From NCBI RefSeq assembly GCF_000719345.1, contig NZ_JOFX01000002.1, forward strand, positions 248,001 through 312,000: 64,000 nt of DNA, in the 5' to 3' direction. How positions within the stretch are numbered: position 1 is the stretch's first letter; the number at the start of each line of letters is the position of its first letter. The stretch is from Streptomyces sp. NRRL F-2664. GTDB lineage: Bacteria; Actinomycetota; Actinomycetes; Streptomycetales; Streptomycetaceae. The notes below the pieces were generated by a model. That model was not told the DNA's origin. It saw only the letters and a program-made list of their open reading frames with translations, and searched no databases. Below, one piece after another: positions 58,301 through 64,000 of the stretch. A program made the position numbers and the translations under genes.

Positions 58301-59364
58301 CGCCGGCCTCGATCGGCGGCGGTGGCAACGGCAAGCGCTCGAAGCGCCGTGGCGGCCGTGCCGACTTCGACCAGCACGACCACGAGGTCGAGACCGTCGA
58401 GGCCCCGGAGGCCGAGGTCTTCGAGTCCGAGGCCGAGGTCGCTGCCGAGGTGGCCGCGCCGAAGGCCCTGCCGGAGCCGGAGTTCGTCCCCGGCGAGGAG
58501 CTCTACGGCTCCCCGGCCGAGGCCGAGGCCGCCGCGGGCCTGAGCGGGCGCCGCAACCGGCGCCGCGCCACCCGCAAGGCGACCGCTCCCGCGGGTGCCC
58601 CGCGGCGCGAGGCCGCTCCGGCGCAGCCGCTGGCCCCCGTGGCCGAGGTCGTGGCCGAGCCGGTGACCGAGCCGGCCGACACGGTCCTGGAGCCGGTCGC
58701 CGAGGTCGTCGCCGAGGCCGTCGAGGCCGCGGAGTCGGTCGAGGCCACTCCGGCCCCGGTCGAGGAGGCCGCGCCGAAGGGCCGTACCCGTCGCCGGGCG
58801 ACCCGCAAGGCCACCGCGCCGGCGGCCGCCGCCGAGCAGGTCGTGGTCGCGGAGTCCGAGCCGGCCCCGGCGGCTGAGCCCGCGCCGGTCGCCGTCGCGG
58901 AGCCCGAGCCCGTCGTCGAGCCCGAGCCCGTCGTCGAGCCCGAGTCGGCCGCCGCGGCCGAGGCGGCCCCGGTGGCGGAGGCCGCGCCGGCCCGTCCGCG
59001 CCGTCGTGCCACCCGCAAGGCCACCGCACCCGCCGGTTCCCCGGCAGGCGCGGCGGAGGCCGCCGTGGTGGTCGTCGAGGCACCCGTGACCGAGCCGGCG
59101 GCGCCGGCCGAGGAGTCCGCCCCGGCCGAGGAGCCCGCTCCCGCCGAGGAGGCCGCCCCGGCCAAGAAGGCCGCCAGGAAGGCTCCGGCCAAGAAGGCGA
59201 CCGCCGCGAAGAAGGCCCCGGCCAAGAAGGCCGCGGCCGCCAAGAAGACGGTGGCCAAGAAGACGGCCACCACCAAGAAGACCGCGACGAAGCGGGCGAC
59301 GAAGAAGACCGCGGCGGCGGAGCAGCAGGCTGCCCCGTCCGTCTCGGCTCCGACCGAAGCCTGA
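55354..59364 (+). CDS. rne: Ribonuclease E/G with large basic/acidic low-complexity flanks
   Basis: 1336 residues. The catalytic core (about 560-975) has the S1-like segment TSYVGNVYLGKVQNVLPSMEAAFIDIGKGRNA, the catalytic aspartates in MIVIDVNTGKFTG (about 867) and VVIDFIDMVLESNRDL (about 912), and the zinc-link CVHCNGRG (about 968). The N-terminal 500 residues include three 49-residue near-identical repeats (DNA starts 55681, 55828, 55975) carrying APRTRRRATRAVAAPA, then Arg clusters alternating with acidic runs. The C-terminus repeats RRRATRKATAPA and ends in a Lys/Ala tail (KKAPAKKAAAAKKTVAKKT) like histone H1. This matches Streptomyces RNase ES architecture, where the core is central. It processes rRNA and decays mRNA. 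Confidence 0.95.
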   Translation: MPNNENETTPAGADSSSPSDNLPPRRRRRAASRPAGPPGGAPAAEAAPVTEPAAVEEAAPVEEAAPAAAPARPRRRATRAVAAPKTQAAEAVVESAAETPAAEAAAAPVVEEAAAAPAPRTRRRATRAVAAPAGEASEAAEVPVVEAPAAAEAAAAPVAEEAAAAPAPRTRRRATRAVAAPAVEAAEAAEVPVVEAPAAAEAAAAPVAEEAAAAPAPRTRRRATRAVAAPAVETPAAETAAEPAPAAEEEAPKAAPRAVTVADAVDAPKRGRRRATRSTTAPAAAPQQPAAAAPEAAEAPAAPARARRAVRPAVAVFQAPVFTEPMFQTPETAAMAAAAAAAIEAEEIDEEETGAAAPVEPAQPAGRRRRRGRGATEVAPAARTEAPAEEEPEAAAAEAEDEFAEAADTAEFDDGDESGERPSRRRRRGGRRRRRGEAADLDESAEDETEAEAAEQEAETEEDSAEFDDGEEALGSTSSRRRRRRRRRSGDTGADVAEAGDEDGVRTVVKVREPRPAREKAEPSDEVQSIKGSTRLEAKKQRRREGREQGRRRVPIITEAEFLARREAVERVMVVRQSGERTQIGVLEDNVLVEHYVNKEEATSYVGNVYLGKVQNVLPSMEAAFIDIGKGRNAVLYAGEVNFEALGMANGPRRIESALKSGQSVLVQVTKDPIGHKGARLTSQVSLPGRYLVYVPEGSMTGISRKLPDTERARLKTILKKIVPEDAGVIVRTAAEGASEDELRRDVERLQAQWADIQKKSKQITTSSPSLLYGEPDMTVRVVRDIFNEDFSKVIVSGDGAWETIHGYVSHVAPDLADRLQRWTSEVDVFATYRIDEQLAKALDRKVWLPSGGSLVIDKTEAMIVIDVNTGKFTGQGGNLEETVTRNNLEAAEEIVRQLRLRDLGGIVVIDFIDMVLESNRDLVLRRMLECLGRDRTKHQVAEVTSLGLVQMTRKRVGQGLLESFSETCVHCNGRGVIVHMESPASIGGGGNGKRSKRRGGRADFDQHDHEVETVEAPEAEVFESEAEVAAEVAAPKALPEPEFVPGEELYGSPAEAEAAAGLSGRRNRRRATRKATAPAGAPRREAAPAQPLAPVAEVVAEPVTEPADTVLEPVAEVVAEAVEAAESVEATPAPVEEAAPKGRTRRRATRKATAPAAAAEQVVVAESEPAPAAEPAPVAVAEPEPVVEPEPVVEPESAAAAEAAPVAEAAPARPRRRATRKATAPAGSPAGAAEAAVVVVEAPVTEPAAPAEESAPAEEPAPAEEAAPAKKAARKAPAKKATAAKKAPAKKAAAAKKTVAKKTATTKKTATKRATKKTAAAEQQAAPSVSAPTEA

Positions 59365-59376
59365 TCCGTCCCGTGA

Positions 59377-59408
59377 CCGTGGGCCCCGCCGAGCGGCGGG
59401 GCCCACGG
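59377..59408 (+). terminator. Terminator after rne
   Basis: CCGTGGGCCCCGCCG (59377-59391) and CGGCGGGGCCCACGG (59394-59408) are perfect 15-bp arms, 12 bp after the rne stop. Confidence 0.85.
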
Positions 59409-59424
59409 CCGTGCGGGGCCCGGT

Positions 59425-59453
59425 TTGACCCTCCGGAACCGGGCCCGTAACCT
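59425..59453 (+). promoter_or_regulatory. Housekeeping (HrdB-type) promoter of rplU-rpmA
   Basis: TTGACC (59425-59430) and TAACCT (59448-59453) are separated by exactly 17 bp, close to the HrdB consensus TTGAC/TANNNT. Transcription would start near 59460, leaving a leader of about 180 nt before rplU. Confidence 0.75.
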
Positions 59454-59459
59454 AGACCG

Positions 59460-59640
59460 TCGGCGTGTCCTGGACGATTTCCGTCCGGCGCGCGCCGAGC
59501 TCCTGAGCACCTTCCTCCCGCCCCCGGCGCGCAAGCGCTGTACGGGAGAGGCCGCTCGTCCATTCCGGATCAGCGCGGGCCCCGGCCCGCCTGAGCGGCT
59601 GGCTTCAGGAGCATCCGTCCCGAGTGAGAGAGAGATCCGC
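59460..59640 (+). other. Long rplU leader, possible ribosomal-protein autoregulatory RNA
   Basis: About 180 nt between the predicted promoter and the rplU start contain no gene. L21 leaders in Firmicutes carry a known regulatory RNA; I can see GC-rich inverted segments here but cannot fold them reliably. Confidence 0.35.
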
Positions 59641-59961
59641 GTGTACGCCATCGTGCGCAGCGGTGGTCGCCAGCACAAGGTTGCTGTCGGCGACATCGTT
59701 GAGGTTGACAAGATTTCCACTGCCAAGGTTGGCGACACGGTCGAGCTCTCGACCCTGCTCGTTGTCGACGGCGACGCCGTGACCAGCGACCCGTGGGTCC
59801 TGGCCGGTATCAAGGTCACGGCCGAGGTCGTGGACCACCACAAGGGCGCCAAGATCGACATCCTGCGCTACAAGAACAAGACCGGCTACCGCCGTCGCCA
59901 GGGTCACCGCCAGCAGTACACGGCGATCAAGGTCACCGGTATCCCCGCGGCTGCGAAGTAA
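59641..59961 (+). CDS. rplU: 50S ribosomal protein L21
   Basis: 106 residues, large-subunit protein binding 23S r[27 protein letters not shown] and the basic signature [28 protein letters not shown] are diagnostic. Start GTG 59641, preceded by GAGAGAGA. rpmA follows after 13 bp, as in nearly all bacteria, with obgE next. Codon use is restricted (AAG, GTC, ATC), as expected for a highly expressed gene. Confidence 0.98.
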   Translation: MYAIVRSGGRQHKVAVGDIVEVDKISTAKVGDTVELSTLLVVDGDAVTSDPWVLAGIKVTAEVVDHHKGAKIDILRYKNKTGYRRRQGHRQQYTAIKVTGIPAAAK

Positions 59962-59974
59962 GAGGGACTGAGAC

Positions 59975-60229
59975 ATGGCACACAAGAAGGGCGCATCGTC
60001 CACCCGGAACGGGCGCGACTCCAATGCCCAGCGGCTCGGCGTGAAGCGCTTCGGCGGTCAGGTCGTCTCCGCCGGCGAGATCCTCGTCCGCCAGCGCGGC
60101 ACCCACTTCCACCCGGGCTCGGGTGTCGGCCGTGGTGGCGACGACACGCTGTTCGCGCTGCAGGCCGGTGCCGTGCAGTTCGGCACGCACCGTGGCCGCA
60201 AGGTCGTGAACATCGTTCCGGCCGCCTGA
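59975..60229 (+). CDS. rpmA: 50S ribosomal protein L27
   Basis: 84 residues. The N-terminus [29 protein letters not shown] reaches the peptidyl-transferase centre; there is no Firmicute-type propeptide. [17 protein letters not shown] follows as usual. GAGGGACTGAGAC precedes the ATG. Co-transcribed with rplU. A large hairpin follows. Confidence 0.98.
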   Translation: MAHKKGASSTRNGRDSNAQRLGVKRFGGQVVSAGEILVRQRGTHFHPGSGVGRGGDDTLFALQAGAVQFGTHRGRKVVNIVPAA

Positions 60230-60263
60230 TCCAGCTCCTGCTGATCAGGCGTTCGTAACTTCC

Positions 60264-60319
60264 CGAGGGCGGATCTCAGCTCTTCCCGGCACATGCCGGG
60301 AAGAGAGGTCCGCCCTCGG
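60264..60319 (+). terminator. Large two-part hairpin after rpmA
   Basis: Outer arms CGAGGGCGGA and TCCGCCCTCG enclose a second perfect stem, CTCTTCCCGGC/GCCGGGAAGAG. It lies 35 bp after rpmA and separates the ribosomal pair from obgE. Confidence 0.8.
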
Positions 60320-60396
60320 CGCGTTGTCACATAGGCACGTTTAATGGGCAGTAAGGCCTGCCCGGGACATTCCCGTATGTATCTGGAGGAACAACC

Positions 60397-61842
60397 ATGA
60401 CCACCTTCGTGGACCGCGTCGAGCTGCACGTCGCCGCGGGTAACGGAGGCCACGGCTGCGCCTCCGTTCACCGGGAGAAGTTCAAGCCGCTCGGCGGCCC
60501 CGACGGCGGCAACGGCGGCCGTGGCGGCGATGTGATCCTGGTCGTCGAGCAGGCGGTCACCACCCTGCTGGATTACCACCACAGCCCCCACCGCAAGGCC
60601 ACCAACGGCAAGCCCGGCGAGGGCGGCAACCGCTCCGGCAAGGACGGCCAGGACCTGGTCCTGCCCGTGCCGGACGGCACCGTCGTCCTCGACAAGGAGG
60701 GCAACGTCCTCGCCGACCTCGTCGGCCAGGGCACCACCTACGTGGCCGCCGAGGGCGGCCGCGGCGGCCTCGGCAACGCCGCGCTGGCCTCCGCCCGCCG
60801 CAAGGCGCCCGGCTTCGCGCTCCTCGGCGTCCCCGGCACCACCGGCGACATCGTCCTGGAGCTGAAGACCGTCGCCGACGTGGCGCTGGTCGGCTTCCCG
60901 AGCGCCGGCAAGTCCTCGCTGATCTCGGTGCTCTCCTCGGCCAAGCCGAAGATCGCGGACTACCCCTTCACCACCCTGGTCCCGAACCTGGGTGTCGTCA
61001 CCGCCGGCTCGACCGTCTACACGATCGCCGACGTCCCCGGCCTGATCCCCGGCGCCAGCCAGGGCCGCGGCCTGGGCCTGGAGTTCCTGCGGCACGTCGA
61101 GCGCTGCTCGGTGCTCGTGCACGTCCTGGACACCGCCACCCTGGAGTCCGACCGCGACCCGATCGCCGACCTCGACGTCATCGAGGAGGAGCTCAGGCTC
61201 TACGGCGGGGGCCTGGAGAAGCGCCCGCGCCTCGTCGTCCTGAACAAGGTCGACATCCCGGACGGCCAGGAGCTCGCCGACATGGTCCGCCCGGACCTGG
61301 AGGCGCGCGGCTACAAGGTCTTCGAGGTCTCCGCGGTCGCCCGTACGGGTCTGAAGGAGCTCTCCTTCTTCCTCGCCGAGGTCATCGCCAAGGCCCGTGC
61401 CCGCAAGCCGAAGCAGGAGGCGACCCGCATCGTCATCCGGCCGAAGGCCGTGGACGACGCCGGCTTCACCGTCACCTACGACGAGGTCGAGGACGTCTAC
61501 AACGTGCGCGGCGAGAAGCCGGAGCGCTGGGTGCGCCAGACCGACTTCAACAACGACGAGGCCGTGGGCTACCTCGCCGACCGCCTCAACCGCCTCGGCG
61601 TCGAGGACGCCCTGAGGAAGGCCGGCGCCCGCGCCGGTGACGGCGTGGCCATCGGCTCCGACGAGAACGCGGTCGTCTTCGACTGGGAGCCGACCATGAT
61701 GGCCGGTGCCGAGATGCTGGGCCGCCGCGGTGAGGACCACCGCATGGAGGCGCCGCGCCCGGCCACCCAGCGCCGCAAGGAGCGCGAGGCCCGCCGGGGC
61801 GACTCCGCGCAGCAGGAGTACGACGAATTCCGGCCGTTCTAG
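60397..61842 (+). CDS. obgE: Obg-family GTPase
   Basis: 481 residues. Residues 1-160 are the glycine-rich Obg fold ([33 protein letters not shown]). The G domain has the P-loop GFPSAGKSS (166-174), switch [12 protein letters not shown] and NKVD. The C-terminal OCT domain (about 340-420) follows, with a charged tail. It is essential for ribosome assembly and, in Streptomyces, for the onset of aerial mycelium. ATG 60397 has GGAGGAACAACC upstream. Position after rpmA is conserved. Confidence 0.97.
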   Translation: MTTFVDRVELHVAAGNGGHGCASVHREKFKPLGGPDGGNGGRGGDVILVVEQAVTTLLDYHHSPHRKATNGKPGEGGNRSGKDGQDLVLPVPDGTVVLDKEGNVLADLVGQGTTYVAAEGGRGGLGNAALASARRKAPGFALLGVPGTTGDIVLELKTVADVALVGFPSAGKSSLISVLSSAKPKIADYPFTTLVPNLGVVTAGSTVYTIADVPGLIPGASQGRGLGLEFLRHVERCSVLVHVLDTATLESDRDPIADLDVIEEELRLYGGGLEKRPRLVVLNKVDIPDGQELADMVRPDLEARGYKVFEVSAVARTGLKELSFFLAEVIAKARARKPKQEATRIVIRPKAVDDAGFTVTYDEVEDVYNVRGEKPERWVRQTDFNNDEAVGYLADRLNRLGVEDALRKAGARAGDGVAIGSDENAVVFDWEPTMMAGAEMLGRRGEDHRMEAPRPATQRRKEREARRGDSAQQEYDEFRPF

Positions 61843-61912
61843 TCCACTCCCGGGGGAAGCTGTCCCGGAGGGTTTGAAGGCGTCCTTATGCGGGTCGCCT
61901 AGGATCCTCCGG

Positions 61913-63529
61913 GTGAACAGCAGCAAGCTCCCCACCGTTTCCGTCGTGGTCATCGCGTACAACGACGCCGCGCTCGTGGGCGAGGCCGTCTCCTCGGCCC
62001 TCGCCCAGGGCCCGGTGGTCGCCGAGGTCATCGCGGTGGACGACGCCTCCTCCGACGGCACCTCGCAGGTGCTGGACGAGCTGGCCGCCGTCCATCCCCG
62101 CCTCAAGGTCGTGCACCGGACGGAGAACAGCGGCGGGTGCGGCACCCCGCGCAACGACGGGATCGCGGCGGCGTCCGGCCGGTACGTGCTCTTCCTCGAC
62201 AGCGACGACATCCTGCCACCGGGTGCGGCGGACGCCCTGGTGCGCACCGCCGAGGAGCACCGCGCCCCGGTCACCGTCGGCGCGGCCGTGCGGCGCGAGC
62301 TGCCCCAGCACCACGACGTGCCGTGGATGCCCGGCCTCTACACCCCCGGCGACGTCATCGAGCGCCCGGCGGACCGGCCCGAGCTGGTCCGCGACACGCT
62401 CTGCGTCAACAAGCTCTACGAGCGGGCCTTCCTGGAGGAGCACGGCCTGCGCTTCCCGGACGGCCGCTTCGTCTACGAGGACTTCGCCTTCACGGCCCGC
62501 GTGCTTGCCGCGGCCCCCCGCATCGCCGTCACCGGCGACCTCGTCTACGTGTGGCACGTGCGCCGCAGCGCCGCCCAGGTGTCGATCTCCCTGGACCGCA
62601 AGGACGTCGGGAACTGGCGCTCCCGCATCGAGGCCCACCGCACGGCCGCCCGCACCCTGGCCGCCGCGTCCCCGGTGCTGGGCAGCGCCTGCCACGTGAA
62701 GTTCCTCGAATACGACCTGCGCATGTACCTGCGCGAACTCGGCGCCGACCCCGAGTACCGGGCGGCCTGGTGGACCCTGACCCGCGACTACGTCGCCACC
62801 TTCGCCGGGGCCGACGTCGAGGCCGCCGCCGCCCACGCCCGCTGGATCGTCCGGGTGCTGCGCGCCACCGCGACCCCGCCGGCCGACATCGAGCGGCTCA
62901 CCCGGTTGGCCGCGCAGCCGCCCCGCCTGCTGCCCCCGTACGCGGTCGGCGCGTCCGGCGAGCCGGTGTGGAGCGAGGAGCTCCCGGTCGAGCTGGACGG
63001 CCTGGCTGCGCTGCCGGTCGAGGAGCTGCCCGTCACCGTCGACGCCGAACCGGCCGGCCGCGGCGCCGTCCGGATCCGCGTGCACGACCTGTACGGGCGC
63101 CTGGCCGAGGCCGGCCCGCAGACCGCCCGGCTGAGCTTCCTGCCCCGCGCGGGTGGCGAGCCGGTCCTGGCGCGCCCCGTCGAGCTGCTGCCCGACCGCA
63201 ACGGCGGCTGGACGGCGGTACTGGCGTTCCGCCTCGCCGACCTGGCCGTCACCGGCCGCCGCCAGGGGCTGCGCCGGATGCAGGCCTGGAACGTCGGGGT
63301 GGGCGTGCAGTGCGCCGACGGGAGCTCGCTGTTCACCTCCCTGCGCCCCCGCGGCCGCCTCCTGCGCCGTCGGGCCCTGCCCAGCAGCCGGTACGGTGTT
63401 CTGCTGGCGCAGCCCTACCGGACGGGGGCCGGCGCCCTCGCCCTGCGCCTCGCGCCGGGCGCCGAGGGAGCCCTGTACCTCGTACGCAACCGCCTGCACC
63501 GGGCCAGGGCAGCCCGCGCGGCGGGCTGA
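61913..63529 (+). CDS. Family 2 glycosyltransferase
   Basis: 538 residues. The GT-A domain occupies 1-240: TVSVVVIAYNDAALVGEAVSSALAQ, VDDASSDGTS (nucleotide contact) and YVLFLDSDD (the DxD metal motif), then EDFAFTARVLA. The remaining 300 residues include a beta-rich domain of the type found in teichoic-acid-like polymerases and glycerophosphotransferases of actinomycetes. It lies 58 bp before galE, so it may use UDP-galactose or UDP-glucose for a cell-wall glycopolymer; that is inference. GTG 61913 is preceded at 7 nt by TAGGAT, which may be a -10 box (leaderless mRNA) or a weak ribosome-binding site. Confidence 0.85.
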   Translation: MNSSKLPTVSVVVIAYNDAALVGEAVSSALAQGPVVAEVIAVDDASSDGTSQVLDELAAVHPRLKVVHRTENSGGCGTPRNDGIAAASGRYVLFLDSDDILPPGAADALVRTAEEHRAPVTVGAAVRRELPQHHDVPWMPGLYTPGDVIERPADRPELVRDTLCVNKLYERAFLEEHGLRFPDGRFVYEDFAFTARVLAAAPRIAVTGDLVYVWHVRRSAAQVSISLDRKDVGNWRSRIEAHRTAARTLAAASPVLGSACHVKFLEYDLRMYLRELGADPEYRAAWWTLTRDYVATFAGADVEAAAAHARWIVRVLRATATPPADIERLTRLAAQPPRLLPPYAVGASGEPVWSEELPVELDGLAALPVEELPVTVDAEPAGRGAVRIRVHDLYGRLAEAGPQTARLSFLPRAGGEPVLARPVELLPDRNGGWTAVLAFRLADLAVTGRRQGLRRMQAWNVGVGVQCADGSSLFTSLRPRGRLLRRRALPSSRYGVLLAQPYRTGAGALALRLAPGAEGALYLVRNRLHRARAARAAG

Positions 63530-63587
63530 ACCGATGCGCCCCGCTGCGCTTTCCCCACCGAAGTCGGACAGGACCAAGGAGATACAC

Positions 63588-64000
63588 ATGACGTTTCTGA
63601 TCACCGGTGGCGCCGGTTACATCGGCGCGCACGTCGTCCGCGCGATGCTGCTCGCGGGGGAGAAGGTCGTCGTCCTCGACGACCTCTCCACGGGCAACGA
63701 GGACCGCGTCCCGGAGGGCGTCCCGCTGGTGGTCGGCTCGGTCCTGGACCGGCTGGTGCTGGAGAAGACCATCCGCGAGCACAAGATCACCGGCGTGGTG
63801 CACCTGGCGGGCAAGAAGCAGGTCGGCGAGTCCGTCGAGAAGCCGCTGTACTACTACCACGAGAACGTGCAGGGCCTCACGGTCCTGCTGCAGGCCGTGG
63901 CCGACGCCGGTGTGCGCAACTTCCTCTTCTCCTCCTCCGCGTCCGTGTACGGCATGCCCGACGTCGACCTGGTCACCGAGGACACCCCGTGCGCGCCGCT
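63588..64000 (+). CDS. galE: UDP-glucose 4-epimerase, N-terminal part (runs off window)
   Basis: The visible 137 residues begin MTFLITGGAGYIGAHVVRAML, the NAD-binding Rossmann motif of extended short-chain dehydrogenases. VVVLDDLSTGNEDRVP, VVHLAGKKQVGESVEKPLYYYHENVQG and FSSSASVYG follow, as in GalE; the catalytic YxxxK lies beyond the edge. AAGGAG 6 nt before ATG 63588 is an excellent ribosome-binding site. Predicted to interconvert UDP-glucose and UDP-galactose, supplying the adjacent glycosyltransferase. The 3' end is missing. Confidence 0.93.
   Translation, partial: MTFLITGGAGYIGAHVVRAMLLAGEKVVVLDDLSTGNEDRVPEGVPLVVGSVLDRLVLEKTIREHKITGVVHLAGKKQVGESVEKPLYYYHENVQGLTVLLQAVADAGVRNFLFSSSASVYGMPDVDLVTEDTPCAP

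Noticed and set aside
55312..59406. A 1364-codon minus-strand frame opposite RNase E
   Set aside because: It is a Gly/Leu/Arg repeat mirror of the Ala/Glu/Arg repeats of the real gene.

Overview
The window is very GC-rich actinomycete DNA and almost certainly comes from a Streptomyces chromosome. Evidence includes GTG starts, strong third-position GC, mycothiol-era protein families, a nickel-type Nur operator before an Fe-type superoxide dismutase, a ClgR-type operator before clpP1, and a gene order from ndk-mreBCD-pbp2-rodA through RNase E, rplU-rpmA and obgE that matches my memory of the Streptomyces core. No rRNA, CRISPR array, intact transposase, integrase or secondary-metabolite cluster is visible.

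Layout, 1-26.6 kb: a truncated LysR regulator; pepN and asd (minus strand); a secreted subtilisin-like protease; a CGNR zinc-finger gene divergent from a VOC/flavin-oxidase pair around a near-perfect palindrome; a winged-helix/nuclease-like orphan; a second pepN; a DsbA-like oxidoreductase; sodF with its Nur box and a probable 3'-UTR small RNA; three paralogous amino acid permeases with bioY between two of them; rpiB; a Nei-type glycosylase; a SpoIIE-type phosphatase; a PLP decarboxylase; an HD protein; and a 64-aa membrane peptide. The second pepN, dsbA-like, rpiB and nei genes are the set found contiguously in mycobacteria (Rv2464c-Rv2467), here split by sodF, permeases and bioY.

26.6-30.2 kb: a short accessory island. 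An intact tRNA-Gly (minus strand, 29919-29989) and a degenerate copy of its 3' half with its terminator (about 26660-26770) bracket 3.2 kb holding a HIT protein, an orphan membrane-anchored protein and an EF-hand protein, plus copies of a 20-bp element beside the genes. I read this as the remnant of a tRNA-targeted integration. A tRNA-Pro follows on the plus strand.

30.3-43 kb: protein quality control (tig, clpP1, clpP2, clpX), a small secreted four-cysteine protein, a Pro/Gln/Tyr-rich membrane protein, valS, an orphan sensor kinase, folC, a DUF4233-type membrane protein and ndk. 43-51 kb: the cell-shape cluster mreB-mreC-mreD-pbp2-rodA, then a CYTH/CHAD protein. 51-62 kb: a radical-SAM pair (TIGR03960/TIGR03936 type) flanking a 19-residue-repeat membrane protein, then a giant RNase E/G, rplU, rpmA and obgE. 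62-64 kb: a GT2 glycosyltransferase and the start of galE.

The gene content is mainly housekeeping. The signals I consider most worth following are the tRNA-Gly duplication and the repeated element in the island, the candidate s-SodF small RNA, the palindrome in the CGNR/VOC divergon, and the repeat-built membrane protein. Coordinates of short sites were counted by eye and could be off by a base or so.
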